Both the position numbers and the translations under genes were made by a program. Shown piece after piece: positions 17,862 through 27,454 of a DNA stretch of 64,000 nt. How positions within the stretch are numbered: the first letter of the stretch is position 1; each line of letters begins with the position of its first letter. A model generated the notes under the pieces. It was given only the letters and a program-made list of their open reading frames with translations, was not told the origin of the DNA and made no database searches. The stretch lies in the NCBI RefSeq assembly GCF_003122085.1, contig NZ_QEXV01000001.1, forward strand, positions 186,001 through 250,000, in the 5' to 3' direction. The stretch comes from Marinicauda salina (lineage in GTDB: Bacteria; Pseudomonadota; Alphaproteobacteria; Caulobacterales; Maricaulaceae).

Positions 17862-19184
17862 CTACCCCGCCGTCGCCTGCGGGTCCTCGCCCCCGAACGC
17901 CAGCGCCTCGCCGGCGAGATAGAGCGAGCCGCAGATGAGTATGCGCGGGCCGTCGAGCGCGTCGCAGGCGTCGTGGACGGCCTCGAGAAGCCCGGCCGCG
18001 GTCTGGGCGGGCAGGCCCGCGCGGCGGGCCGCCTCGGCGGTCTCCTGGGCGGGCTTGGCGCCCTCGCGGCCGCCGGAGAAGGTCACCGCCACGACCAGGC
18101 CCGCGAGCCCCTGGAAATAGGCCAGGAAGGCCTCGGCGTCCTTGTTGGTCGAGAACGCCGCGATGAGCGCGAGCGGGCGTTCGGCCTTCGCCTCCATCTC
18201 GCCGAGGCTGGCCGCCAGCGCCTCTCCGGCCGCGGCGTTGTGGCCGCCGTCGAGCCAGAGCTCGCCGCGGCCCGCCTCCGCGGCGGCGTGGAGCGGGCCT
18301 TCGGTGAGGCGCTGCAGACGGGCGGGCCAGCGCGCCGCCGGCACGCCCCCGCGCGCGGCCTTCTCGCCGAGCCCGACGGCGCGCGCCGCGGCGATCGCGG
18401 TCGCCGCGTTGGACACCTGGTGCGGCCCGATCAGGCCCGGCGCGGGCAGGTCCCACAGGAGGTCCTCCTCCTCGTAGACCAGCCGGCCGTGTTCCATGAA
18501 GGCGCGGAAATCCTCGCCCCAGAAGCGCGCCGGCGCGTCGAGGCGTTCGGCCTCGCGCCGGATCACCTCGCGGGCGGCGTCGGTCTGCGGGCCGACGACG
18601 AGCGGCCGGCCGGTCTTGATGATCCCGGCCTTCTCCGCGGCGATCTCGGCGATGGTCTCGCCGAGGAACTCCTTGTGATCGAGGCTGACCGGCGTGATCA
18701 CCGTTGCGTCCGGCGCGGCGAGCACGTTGGTCGCGTCATAGCGCCCGCCGAGCCCGGTCTCGAGGATGAGCCGGTCGGCCGGCGTCTCGGAGAACATGAG
18801 GAAGGCCGCCGCGGTTGTGATCTCGAAGAAGGTGATCTCGGCTTCGCCGTTGGCGGCTTCGCAGCGCGCGAACGCGTCGGCCAGGCGGGCGTCGTCGACG
18901 ATCTCGCCGGCGAGCATGATGCGCTCGTTGAAGCGCACGAGATGCGGCGAGGTGTAGACGTGGACGCGCTCGCCAGCGGCCTCGGAAATCGCCTTCAGGA
19001 AGGCCGCCGTCGAGCCCTTGCCGTTGGTGCCCGCGATATGGATCGCCGGCGGCAGCGTGTCCTGCGGTCGGCCCAGCGCGTCGAGCAAGCGCTCGATGCG
19101 GCCGAGCGACAGGTCGATCTTCTTCGGGTGCAGCCGGCCGAGCCGGGCCAGCGCCTCGGCGATGGTTTCGGGAGCGTGGCTCAT
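17862..19184 (-). CDS. folC: Dihydrofolate/folylpolyglutamate synthase
   Basis: FolC adds L-glutamate to dihydropteroate and tetrahydrofolates. The 440-residue protein has the Mur-ligase-type ATP loop 'GTNGKGST' (52-59), 'ETGLGGRYDATN', 'ITPVSLDHKEFLG' with the carbamylated-lysine region 'AEKAGIIKTGRP', and 'WLDGGHNAAAGEAL'. All FolC blocks are present and its length is normal. It is the last gene of the trpF-trpB-trpA-accD-folC run, about 100 bases after accD. Confidence 0.95.
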   Translation of the reverse strand: MSHAPETIAEALARLGRLHPKKIDLSLGRIERLLDALGRPQDTLPPAIHIAGTNGKGSTAAFLKAISEAAGERVHVYTSPHLVRFNERIMLAGEIVDDARLADAFARCEAANGEAEITFFEITTAAAFLMFSETPADRLILETGLGGRYDATNVLAAPDATVITPVSLDHKEFLGETIAEIAAEKAGIIKTGRPLVVGPQTDAAREVIRREAERLDAPARFWGEDFRAFMEHGRLVYEEEDLLWDLPAPGLIGPHQVSNAATAIAAARAVGLGEKAARGGVPAARWPARLQRLTEGPLHAAAEAGRGELWLDGGHNAAAGEALAASLGEMEAKAERPLALIAAFSTNKDAEAFLAYFQGLAGLVVAVTFSGGREGAKPAQETAEAARRAGLPAQTAAGLLEAVHDACDALDGPRILICGSLYLAGEALAFGGEDPQATAG

Positions 19185-19289
19185 GTCAGGTCCGGCTCGA
19201 TGAAACCCCGGCCGCGTCAGCGCGCCGGGGTCTCGGAGAATCAGGGTCCCGGCTCTCCCTGCGGTCGGCCGGGAATTCAGCGACGAAGC

Positions 19290-20201
19290 CTACTCGGCGG
19301 CCTTGTCGGTTTCGATCTCGGGCTCGACGGCGACAGGCGCGGTCGTCGTCGCCGCGACCGGGCGCTTCAGCAGCGTGCGCAGGATATTGCCGAGCGTCTT
19401 CGGGAGATCGCGGCGATGGACGACCTTGTCGACCATGCCCTTCTCCAGCAGGTACTCCGAACGCTGGAAGCCCTCGGGCAGCTTCTCGCGGATGGTCTGC
19501 TCGATGACGCGCGGGCCGGCGAAGCCGATCAGCGCGCCCGGCTCGGCGATGTGGACGTCGCCGAGCATGGCGTAGCTCGCCGTGACGCCGCCCGTCGTGG
19601 GGTCGGTCAGCACGACGATATAGGGCAGCTTCGCGTCCTTGAGCATCTCCACGCCGAGCGTGGTGCGCGGCATCTGCATCAGCGACAGCGCGCCCTCCTG
19701 CATGCGCGCCCCGCCGGCGGCGGCGAACATGACCAGCGGCGTGCGGCGCTCGACAGCGGTCTCGCAGGCCTTGAGGAAGGCTTCGCCCGCGGCCATGCCC
19801 AGCGAGCCGCCCATGAAGGCGAAGTCCTGGACCACGACCGTGGTCTCGACGCCCTGGACGCGGCCCACCGCGATCGCCATGGCGTCCTCGCGGCCGGTCT
19901 TCTTGCGCGCCGACGCGATGCGGTTCGAATAGGGCTTGTCGTCCTTGAACTTGAGCGGGTCCCTGGCGACCTCCGGGGAGGGGATCTCCTCCCACTTGGC
20001 ATCGAACGTGTAGGCGAACCTCAGCGCGGGACCGATGCGCATGTGATGGCCGGCGGGCGTGACGTAGAGCCCGGCCTCGAGATCCTTGTGGAACACCATC
20101 TCGCCGGAGATCGGGCATTTCACCCAGAGATTCTCCGGCGTGTCGCGCTTCGAGAACATCTTCGAGACGCCCGGCGGGGTGATTCTCGACAGCCAGTTCA
20201 T
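19290..20201 (-). CDS. accD: Acetyl-CoA carboxylase carboxyltransferase subunit beta, zinc-ribbon cysteines lost
   Basis: AccD with AccA transfers the carboxyl group from biotin to acetyl-CoA. The 303-residue protein has the catalytic crotonase-like core ('[17 protein letters not shown]', '[19 protein letters not shown]', '[16 protein letters not shown]', '[16 protein letters not shown]'). The N-terminal zinc ribbon, normally four cysteines, keeps only C29: 'KCPISGE' replaces CPxCGE, and '[10 protein letters not shown]' replaces CPxCGHHMRI. ATG 20201 with a GAGGGAAA site is chosen over an upstream in-frame codon. The stop is followed about 100 bases later by folC; trpA ends 26 bases before the start. 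Confidence 0.95.
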   Translation of the reverse strand: MNWLSRITPPGVSKMFSKRDTPENLWVKCPISGEMVFHKDLEAGLYVTPAGHHMRIGPALRFAYTFDAKWEEIPSPEVARDPLKFKDDKPYSNRIASARKKTGREDAMAIAVGRVQGVETTVVVQDFAFMGGSLGMAAGEAFLKACETAVERRTPLVMFAAAGGARMQEGALSLMQMPRTTLGVEMLKDAKLPYIVVLTDPTTGGVTASYAMLGDVHIAEPGALIGFAGPRVIEQTIREKLPEGFQRSEYLLEKGMVDKVVHRRDLPKTLGNILRTLLKRPVAATTTAPVAVEPEIETDKAAE

Positions 20202-20227
20202 GCGGTTTCCCTCATCTGCCGCGGGCA

Positions 20228-21019
20228 TTATCGCGCATCATGGGCGGCTTCGGCCAGCGTCCGGGCGAGATGCAAGGCCCGGTCCACGCCGCCCTCGGCG
20301 AGCGCCTCGACGATCGCCGAGCCGACGACGACCGCGTCGGCGACCTGCGCGATCTCCGCGGCGCGTTCCGGCGTCTTCACGCCGAAGCCCACCGCGACGG
20401 GCAGGTTCGCGGCTCCCCGAACCCGGTCGACCGCGCTTCCCACGACCGCCGTCTCGCCGACGCCGGCGCCGGTGACGCCCGTCGTGGAGACGTAATAAAC
20501 GAAGCCCGACGTGTCCTCCACCACCCGGGGAAGCCGGGCGTCGTCGGTCGTCGGCGTCGCCAGGCGGACGAGCGACAGCCCCGTCTGCGTCAGCGCCTCG
20601 CGCAGCTCCCGGTCCTCCTCCGGGGGCAGATCGACGCAGATCACCCCGTCGGCGCCGGCGGCGGCCGCGTCGGCGGAGAAGGCCTCGTAGCCGTAGGAGA
20701 AGAACGGGTTGGCGTAGCCCATCACGACGACGGGCGTGTCGGAATTCGTCTCGCGGAAACGACGAACGAGTTCGAGCACGCCGGAAAGCGTCATGCCCGA
20801 TTTCAGACCCCTCAAGGCGGCGCGCTGGATCGTCGGGCCGTCGGCCATGGGATCGGTGAAGGGCGCGCCCAGCTCGATGACGTCGGCGCCGGCCTCGGCC
20901 AGCCCGCGCATCATGGCGAGCGTCGTCTCGGCGTCGGGATCGCCGGCCATGACATAGGCGACGAAGCCGGCCCGGCCGTCGGATTTCAGCCGGTCGAAGG
21001 TCGAGGAAAGGCGGGTCAT
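20228..21019 (-). CDS. trpA: Tryptophan synthase alpha subunit
   Basis: TrpA cleaves indole-3-glycerol phosphate to indole, which is channelled to TrpB. The 263-residue protein has the catalytic glutamate in '[20 protein letters not shown]' and the aspartate in '[11 protein letters not shown]', plus the phosphate-binding '[11 protein letters not shown]' and '[10 protein letters not shown]'. ATG 21019 begins the conserved part. trpA is normally directly downstream of trpB; here 1,050 bases with a repeat and brnTA separate them. Confidence 0.95.
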   Translation of the reverse strand: MTRLSSTFDRLKSDGRAGFVAYVMAGDPDAETTLAMMRGLAEAGADVIELGAPFTDPMADGPTIQRAALRGLKSGMTLSGVLELVRRFRETNSDTPVVVMGYANPFFSYGYEAFSADAAAAGADGVICVDLPPEEDRELREALTQTGLSLVRLATPTTDDARLPRVVEDTSGFVYYVSTTGVTGAGVGETAVVGSAVDRVRGAANLPVAVGFGVKTPERAAEIAQVADAVVVGSAIVEALAEGGVDRALHLARTLAEAAHDAR

Positions 21020-21070
21020 GGGCGGCGGCCTGTTTGTGACCAAACGGCGGGCGAGCGTCGGGCGGGGGCG

Positions 21071-21163
21071 ACCTCTCCCTCCCTCGCGAGGAGGGTCGGG
21101 GAGGTCTGGACCGCCCGCGGATATCACCCCGCCCCGGCCATCTCCTCAAGGGGAGGGCGAGAA
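21071..21163. repeat. Palindromic intergenic repeat, family A
   Basis: The block holds CCTCTCCCTCCCTCGCGAGGAGGGTCGGGGAGG followed by GGACCGCCCGCGG and CTCCTCAAGGGGAGGGCGAG, read in pieces. The CTCCCTCC/GGAGGGTCGGGG arms match those at 17455 and 23302. It lies between the end of brnA and the start of trpA. Confidence 0.65.
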
Positions 21164-21188
21164 GTTTCCGCATCGCGGCGGGCGGGCG

Positions 21189-21494
21189 TCAGCCGACATC
21201 CTTTTCATGCTTCTTCTTCATCGCGTCGACATAGGCGCGCAGCACGGCGTTCATGCGGGTCTGATAGCCGCGCCCGCCCTGCCTGAAGAAGTCGAGAATG
21301 TCGTGATCGATCCGGATCGTGACCTGCTTCTTTCCATGACCGGGATGCCAGGTCGCGTTCGCGAGTTCCTCTTCGGTCCATTCGGGAATGTCCGACGCGT
21401 CGATTTCCTCGTCGGGGATCGCCTCGATCTCGCGCAGGCGTTCTTCGGAGATGGGGGGTAGGTCTTCAAGTCTGACCCGGACTGTCCGTCCCAT
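21189..21494 (-). CDS. brnA: BrnA-family antitoxin
   Basis: BrnA is a DNA-binding antitoxin that neutralises the ribonuclease BrnT and represses its own operon. The 101-residue protein has an acidic N-terminal segment and the C-terminal ribbon-helix-helix region 'GKKQVTIRIDHDILDFFRQGGRGYQTRMNAVLRAYVD', the typical BrnA signature. It overlaps the 3' end of brnT by 29 bases, the usual toxin-first order of this system. G+C is lower than in the trp genes. Confidence 0.9.
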   Translation of the reverse strand: MGRTVRVRLEDLPPISEERLREIEAIPDEEIDASDIPEWTEEELANATWHPGHGKKQVTIRIDHDILDFFRQGGRGYQTRMNAVLRAYVDAMKKKHEKDVG

Positions 21495-21753
21495 AATAGA
21501 TTCTCCTTTCCCTGCGCTTGGCGGGCCGAGCCGAAATGATCCGGATCCGGCCTTGCCGGTCGGTGTGAATGACCGCGGCGATCATTCCACGCTTCAACGG
21601 GCCGAGAACCTTCCAGCGCGCCTCGCCGTCCGGACCCGGCCGCGCCGCCACTGTCACATGGGCGGCCAGGAAGACCCGCGCCGCCTCCTCGAACCCGATT
21701 CCGTGTTTGGCCCGGTTGGCGCGGTCCTTCGCTTCGTCCCACTCGAATTCCAT
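21466..21753 (-). CDS. brnT: BrnT-family ribonuclease toxin
   Basis: BrnT is a RelE-fold ribonuclease toxin. The 95-residue protein begins MEFEWDEAKDRANRAKHGI, the family hallmark (W-D-x-x-K and K-H-G), and ends with 'IRIISARPAKRRERRIYY', the conserved R-I-I-S-A-R strand and basic tail. ATG 21753 is used; a TTG lies one codon earlier. A perfect palindrome starts immediately upstream at 21754, a candidate operator. The pair sits between trpB and trpA on the same strand, so it may ride on trp transcription as well as its own promoter. Confidence 0.92.
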   Translation of the reverse strand: MEFEWDEAKDRANRAKHGIGFEEAARVFLAAHVTVAARPGPDGEARWKVLGPLKRGMIAAVIHTDRQGRIRIISARPAKRRERRIYYGTDSPGQT

Positions 21754-21771
21754 CAATTGTAACTACAATTG
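21754..21771. promoter_or_regulatory. Palindromic candidate operator upstream of brnT
   Basis: CAATTGTA (21754-21761), a 2-base spacer and TACAATTG (21764-21771) form a perfect 8+8 palindrome directly next to the brnT start. The surrounding bases (to about 21790) are A/T-rich in an otherwise G+C-rich region. BrnA is known to autoregulate its operon, so this is the natural binding-site candidate; binding itself is inferred. Confidence 0.6.
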
Positions 21772-21937
21772 TCATTACAAACAAGCACGCTATAGGCGAG
21801 CGGTTATTATCGATGCAATTATGGCGGGCGCCCCTTATGCAGAGCAAGCGCAGCTAGCTCACGCGCCCGAAGCGGGTCATGGGTGCTGTATTTCTCCCCG
21901 ACGAGTGCGCAGGCGTTCAAACGAACAACGCCCTCCT

Positions 21938-22050
21938 CCCCCTTGACGGGGGAGGTCGCCGCGAAGCGGCGGGAGGGGGTGAGGCCGAGACGCACCCCAC
22001 CCGGCCGGACCTGTCGGTCCGTCCACCCTCCCCATCGAGGGGAGGGAGGG
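21938..22050. repeat. Palindromic intergenic repeat, family A
   Basis: This block in the 317-base gap between brnT and the trpB 3' end contains CCCTCCTCCCCC/GGGGGAGG, CCGCCGCTTCG-type arms (CGCCGCGAAGCGGCGGGAGGG) and CACCCTCCCC/GGGGAGGGAGGGG pairs. It appears to be a composite of several hairpin units. No gene is seen elsewhere in this gap. Confidence 0.65.
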
Positions 22051-22070
22051 GAGCGGAAGCGAGCGCATCG

Positions 22071-23291
<1,221 letters not shown>

Positions 23292-23301
23292 CTCTCGGTT
23301 T

Positions 23302-23420
23302 CTCCTCCACCCCAGCCCTCCCCCGAGGGGGAGGGTGCCCGCTCGCGCGTCCCGCCGCTGTCAACGGCTTCCGGCGCGGCGGGTTCTCCCTCCCCTTGAA
23401 CGGAGGGTCGGGGTGGGGTG
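23302..23420. repeat. Palindromic intergenic repeat, family A
   Basis: Between trpF and trpB, CCACCCCAGCCCTCCCCC near the left end is mirrored by GGAGGGTCGGGGTGGGG near the right end, about 80 bases apart, with smaller hairpins inside (CCCCCGAGGGGG; CCGCCGCTGTC...GCGGCGGG). The arms match those at 17455 and 21071. Confidence 0.7.
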
Positions 23421-23425
23421 AGCCT

Positions 23426-24085
23426 TCACCTCTTGTCTTCTCCGACCGCCCTCGCGGCTGTCACGAAAGCATCGATCTTCCCGGCGTCCTTGACCCCGGG
23501 CGCGGACTCCACGCCCGAGGCGACGTCGACGGCGCGGGCTCCGGACGCCGCGATCGCGTCGGCGACATTGGCCGCGTCGAGCCCGCCCGAGAGCAGGAAC
23601 GGCGCGCGGCCGTCGTAATCGCGTAGCAGCCCGTAATCGTAGCCTGCGCCCCAACCGCCGGGTCGGTCCGCGCCCGCGGGCGGCTTGGCGTCGAACACGA
23701 ACCCGTCCACGCGACCCATATAGTTCGCGGCCCGGGCGATGTCCGCCGCTCCGTTCACCCCGATCGCCTTCCACACGCCTTCAGCCGCATAGGCGCGCGC
23801 ATCGAGGCAGCGCGCGGGGCTCTCGGCGCCGTGGAGCTGGATGATGTCGGGCGCCATCTCGGCCAGCACCGCGCCGAGCAGCCTGTCGTCGGGATCGACC
23901 AGCACGGCCACGGACTTCGCCGCGCCCTTTCGCCGCGCCAGCGCGCCGGCCTCGGAAGGGCTCACCGCGCGCGGGCTTCTCGGGAAGACGATGAAGCCGA
24001 GCCAGTCCGCGCCGGCGGCGACCGCGGCGTCGACGGCGTCGGGCGTGTTGAGCCCGCAGATCTTGACCTTCATCGCGTCCGTCAT
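23426..24085 (-). CDS. trpF: Phosphoribosylanthranilate isomerase
   Basis: TrpF converts phosphoribosylanthranilate to CdRP. The 219-residue (beta/alpha)8 protein starts 'MKVKICGLNTPDAV', with the catalytic Cys in KICGL, has 'VLVDPDD', 'DIIQLHGAE', 'VDGFVFDAKPP' with the general acid Asp, and ends 'LSGGLDAANV...VDVASGVES'. ATG 24085 is chosen; the later ATG 24073 would also give a complete enzyme. It is first of the three trp genes here; trpC, trpD, trpE and trpG are not in the window. Confidence 0.94.
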   Translation of the reverse strand: MTDAMKVKICGLNTPDAVDAAVAAGADWLGFIVFPRSPRAVSPSEAGALARRKGAAKSVAVLVDPDDRLLGAVLAEMAPDIIQLHGAESPARCLDARAYAAEGVWKAIGVNGAADIARAANYMGRVDGFVFDAKPPAGADRPGGWGAGYDYGLLRDYDGRAPFLLSGGLDAANVADAIAASGARAVDVASGVESAPGVKDAGKIDAFVTAARAVGEDKR

Positions 24086-24128
24086 CGGCGCGCCTATAGC
24101 AGGCGCGCGCGCGGGCGGGCCAGCGCTT

Positions 24129-25058
24129 TCAGCCGGCGTCCCCGGCGGGCGGGGGCGCGGCGGTCGCACGGTTGAGACAGAAGGCCTGCGGGTCGAACAG
24201 CACCCATTCGACAAAGGCGCGGATCTTCGGCGTTCGCGCGCGATCGGGGTCGTAGACCAGCCAGTGGCCGGCGCCCTCGTCGAGTTCGGTCTCGAAGGGC
24301 TTCACCAGCGCGCCGGCGGCGATCTCGGAGGCGAAGTAGAACGGCGTGACCATGACCGCGGCGTCGCCCGCGCCCATCGCCGCGGCGACCTCCATCGTCT
24401 GCGTCTCGAGCTCGAGAGCGGGCCGCTCGGGAAGCGGCGCGTCGCCCGCGCCGACGGCGGCGAACCAGCCCCGCCACCACTCGATCGGACCGATCAGGCG
24501 CAGCTTCAGCAGGTCCTCCGGCCGCTCGAACGGTCCGTGCGCGGCGACCGCGGCGGCGGGAACCAGCGGCGCGACGCTGCCCGGGAACAGGAAGCGCGTC
24601 TCCAGGCCCGGCCAGTCCCCGGAACCGACGCGCACGGCGATATCGGCCTCGCCGCCGCGCACGTCGACGAGCCGCCGCTCGGCGTCTATGCGCACGCCGA
24701 GGCGGGGATGGGCTTTCTGAAACGCGCTCAGCCGCGGCACGAGCCAGTTCTCGCAGAAGGTCGGCAGGGCGGAGATGGTGAGGATGTCGTCGCCGCCGCG
24801 CCGCGCCGCGTCGAAGGCCCGCTCGAGCATGCGGAAGGCCTCGCTCGTGCGCTCCGACAACGCCTCGCCCTGGCGCGTCAGGCTCACGCGCCGTCCCTCG
24901 CGCACGAAGAGCGGGAAGCCGAGACGCTCCTCGAGCTGCTTGATCTGGTAGCTCACCGCGGCCTGGGTCATGCCCAGCTCCTCGCCGGCGCGCGTGAAAC
25001 CGCCGAGACGGGCGGCGGCCTCGAAGACCCGGATGGCGTTGATCGGCGGCAGGCGCAT
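24129..25058 (-). CDS. LysR-family transcriptional regulator, GcvA-like
   Basis: The 309-residue protein has the LysR winged helix at residues 1-62 ('LPPINAIRVFEAAARLGGFTRAGEELGMTQAAVSYQIKQLEERLG') and a C-terminal type-2 periplasmic-binding effector domain (about 90-295). The 'P-x-N-A-I-R-x-F-E-A' opening is typical of GcvA-like regulators. Its stop is 43 bases before trpF on the same strand, so the two may be co-transcribed. A palindrome at 25068-25086 just before its start, and a divergent small ORF at 25162, are the likely targets. The effector is unknown. Confidence 0.9.
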   Translation of the reverse strand: MRLPPINAIRVFEAAARLGGFTRAGEELGMTQAAVSYQIKQLEERLGFPLFVREGRRVSLTRQGEALSERTSEAFRMLERAFDAARRGGDDILTISALPTFCENWLVPRLSAFQKAHPRLGVRIDAERRLVDVRGGEADIAVRVGSGDWPGLETRFLFPGSVAPLVPAAAVAAHGPFERPEDLLKLRLIGPIEWWRGWFAAVGAGDAPLPERPALELETQTMEVAAAMGAGDAAVMVTPFYFASEIAAGALVKPFETELDEGAGHWLVYDPDRARTPKIRAFVEWVLFDPQAFCLNRATAAPPPAGDAG

Positions 25059-25067
25059 GGCGGCCCC

Positions 25068-25086
25068 TGATAAGCTGAGTTTATCA
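25068..25086. promoter_or_regulatory. Palindromic candidate LysR operator
   Basis: TGATAA (25068-25073), a 7-base spacer and TTATCA (25081-25086) form a perfect 6+6 inverted repeat between the LysR start (25058) and the divergent small ORF (25162). This is the usual place for autoregulatory LysR sites. The A/T-rich arms stand out from the flanking G+C-rich sequence. Confidence 0.5.
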
Positions 25087-25161
25087 AGCTATATCGAGAT
25101 TGCGTTGGATTGAACCCCGCACAAGCATGATGAATCGGGCGTCCAGCAAAAGGAGGACGTC

Positions 25162-25293
25162 ATGAAAGATTTTGATGAAAACCGTTTCGCCGTCGAGACG
25201 CGCCGCGACAGCGTGCTCGACTTCCTGTTCGGCTGGCTGGCGCGCCGCGCCGCGCGCGACGGCGGCCACGCCGATCATCATCGCAAGGCGTGA
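25162..25293 (+). CDS. Small ORF, 43 residues, divergent from LysR gene
   Basis: The ORF starts MKDFDENRFAVETRRDSVLD and ends DGGHADHHRKA. A very strong ribosome-binding site, AAAGGAGGACGTC, directly precedes the ATG, which is the main reason to call it. The middle 'VLDFLFGWLARRAARD' could be a short amphipathic or membrane-interacting helix. The His-rich end could bind metal, but this is speculation. It is divergent from the LysR gene and convergent with ihfB, whose end is 22 bases beyond its stop. I do not recognise a family. Confidence 0.6.
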   Translation: MKDFDENRFAVETRRDSVLDFLFGWLARRAARDGGHADHHRKA

Positions 25294-25315
25294 GGCCCGG
25301 CGGCGCCGGCCCGGA

Positions 25316-25612
25316 TCAGGAGGATTTCTTGCCCGCCCCGTCGACCCGGGCGCGCAGCTCCTTGCCGGTCTTGAAGAAGGGCACGTGCTTCTCCTTGACC
25401 GCGACGGCCTCGCCGGTCCGCGGATTGCGGCCCTGGCGCGGCGGCCGGTTGCGCACGGAGAATGCGCCGAAGCCGCGAAGCTCGACCCGGTCGCCGCGCT
25501 CGAGCGCCTCGGCGATCTCTTCGAGCACGACATTGACGATCCGCTCGACGTCGCGCTGATACAGGTGCGGATGGGCCTGGGCGAGCTTGTCGATAAGTTC
25601 GGACTTGATCAT
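25316..25612 (-). CDS. ihfB: Integration host factor subunit beta
   Basis: IHF-beta pairs with IHF-alpha to bend DNA. The 98-residue protein starts [17 protein letters not shown], has '[33 protein letters not shown]' and the DNA-inserting arm '[32 protein letters not shown]' with the conserved Pro. ATG 25612 is the family start; upstream in-frame codons add unrelated sequence. It follows rpsA, as usual in this class. Confidence 0.95.
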   Translation of the reverse strand: MIKSELIDKLAQAHPHLYQRDVERIVNVVLEEIAEALERGDRVELRGFGAFSVRNRPPRQGRNPRTGEAVAVKEKHVPFFKTGKELRARVDGAGKKSS

Positions 25613-25747
25613 GGCGGGGACCCCAGCGAGCCGACGCAAGCTTAAGTAATCGGCGCGCGCGGCGTCAATCTCAAACCCTTCCGCCGCCAAGAAAAAACGG
25701 CCGGAGCGCTTGCTCCGGCCGTTCCGTCCATCGCACTGCGTGCGATG

Positions 25748-27454
25748 CTACTCCTTGTCGTCGTCGTCCTGCTCCTTGAGCGCGGCGCCGAGGATGTCGC
25801 CCAGCGAGGCGCCGGAGTCGGTCGAGCCGTACTGCTCGACGGCCTCCTTCTCCTCGGCGATCTCGAGCGCCTTGATCGACACCGAGACGCGGCGGCTGGC
25901 CTTGTCGACATTGGTGACCCGGGCGTCGACCTTGTCGCCGACCGAGTAGCGCTCGGGGCGCTGCTCGGACCGGTCGCGCGACAGGTCCGACTTGCGGATG
26001 AAGCTCTTCATCTGGCCCTCGGCGCCCAGCGCGACCTCGATGCCGCCGGTGGTCACCTCGGTGACGGTGCAGGTCACGGTGTCGCCGCGCTTGAAGCCGC
26101 CTTCCTCCATCGGATCGCCGGCCAGCTGCTTGATGCCCAGCGAAACGCGCTCCTTCTCGACGTCGACGTCGAGCACCTTCGCGCGCACGACATCGCCCTT
26201 GTTGTAGTCCTGGATCGCCTCTTCGCCCGACCGGTCCCAGTCGAGGTCGGAGAGGTGGACCATGCCGTCGATCTCTTCGTCGACGCCGATGAACAGGCCG
26301 AACTCGGTGATGTTCTTGACCTCGCCCTCGACCTCGGTCCCGGCCGGGTGGGTCTCGGCGAAGATCTCCCACGGATTGCGCTGGGTCTGCTTGATGCCGA
26401 GCGAGATGCGGCGCTTCTCCGGATCGACGTCGAGGATCATGACCTCGACCTCCTGGGAGGTGGAGACCAGCTTGCCCGGGTGGATGTTCTTCTTCGTCCA
26501 GCTCATCTCGGAGACGTGGACGAGGCCCTCGACGCCCGGCTCGAGCTCCACGAACGCGCCGTATTCGGCGATGTTGGTGACGCGGCCCTTGAAGGTCGCG
26601 CCCACCGGGTATTTCGCCTCGACGCCTTCCCAGGGGTCGGCCTGGAGCTGCTTCATGCCCAGCGAGATCCGCTGGGTCTCCTTGTTGATCTTGATGATCT
26701 GGACCTGGACCGTCTGGCCGACCTCGACGACTTCGCTCGGGTGGCCGACGCGGCTCCAGCTCATGTCGGTGACGTGCAGCAGGCCGTCGATGCCGCCGAG
26801 ATCCACGAACGCGCCGTAGTCGGTGATGTTCTTGACCACGCCCTCGCGGACCTCGCCTTCGGCGAGCTGGCTGACCAGCTCGGCGCGCTGCTCGGCGCGG
26901 CTCTCCTCGAGGACGGCGCGGCGCGAGACGACGATATTGCCGCGCGGCCGATCCATCTTGAGGATCGCGAAGGGCTGCTCCTTGTTCATCAGCGGGCCGA
27001 CGTCGCGGACCGGGCGGATATCGACCTGCGAGCCCGGCAGGAAGGCCGAGGCGCCGCCGAGATCGACGGTGAAGCCGCCCTTGACCCGGCCGACGATGGC
27101 GCCGGTGACCGGCTCCTTCTTCTCGAACTGCTGCTCGAGGCGATCCCACGCCTCCTCGCGGCGCGCCTTGTCGCGCGAGAGGACGGCTTCGCCGAGCGCG
27201 TTCTCGATACGCTCCAGATAGACTTCCACCTCGTCGCCGGGCTTGGGCGGCTCGGCGCCCGGGCCGGTGAACTCGCGCATCGGAACGCGGCCTTCGGTCT
27301 TCAGGCCGACATCGATGACGACGACGTCGTTCTCGATGGCGGTGACTTTGCCGTTGACGACGGAGCCTTCGGCGAGATCGCGGCCGGCGAGGCTCGCCTC
27401 AAGCATTTCCGCGAAATCGTCGCGGCTCGGGGCGGCGGTGGAAGTGTCAGTCAT
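25748..27454 (-). CDS. rpsA: 30S ribosomal protein S1
   Basis: S1 helps mRNA bind to the 30S subunit. The 568-residue protein contains six S1 (OB-fold) repeats, seen as recurring 'G-x-V-x-x-I/F-x-x-Y/F-G-A/V-F-V' strands ('[22 protein letters not shown]', '[23 protein letters not shown]', '[23 protein letters not shown]'). Repeats 1-2 (about 30-190) are the more divergent ribosome-binding ones. ATG 27454 is chosen over upstream codons because [14 protein letters not shown] matches the usual start. The gene is followed by ihfB. Confidence 0.96.
   Translation of the reverse strand: MTDTSTAAPSRDDFAEMLEASLAGRDLAEGSVVNGKVTAIENDVVVIDVGLKTEGRVPMREFTGPGAEPPKPGDEVEVYLERIENALGEAVLSRDKARREEAWDRLEQQFEKKEPVTGAIVGRVKGGFTVDLGGASAFLPGSQVDIRPVRDVGPLMNKEQPFAILKMDRPRGNIVVSRRAVLEESRAEQRAELVSQLAEGEVREGVVKNITDYGAFVDLGGIDGLLHVTDMSWSRVGHPSEVVEVGQTVQVQIIKINKETQRISLGMKQLQADPWEGVEAKYPVGATFKGRVTNIAEYGAFVELEPGVEGLVHVSEMSWTKKNIHPGKLVSTSQEVEVMILDVDPEKRRISLGIKQTQRNPWEIFAETHPAGTEVEGEVKNITEFGLFIGVDEEIDGMVHLSDLDWDRSGEEAIQDYNKGDVVRAKVLDVDVEKERVSLGIKQLAGDPMEEGGFKRGDTVTCTVTEVTTGGIEVALGAEGQMKSFIRKSDLSRDRSEQRPERYSVGDKVDARVTNVDKASRRVSVSIKALEIAEEKEAVEQYGSTDSGASLGDILGAALKEQDDDDKE

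Noticed and set aside
17973-20495. 840-codon open frame on the plus strand across folC, accD and the trpA end
   Set aside because: It lies antisense to three firmly identified genes, and its protein has no domain and biased composition.
21189-21753. brnTA as remnant of a prophage or transposon
   Set aside because: No integrase, transposase, att-like direct repeat or phage gene lies near; only palindromic repeats flank it.
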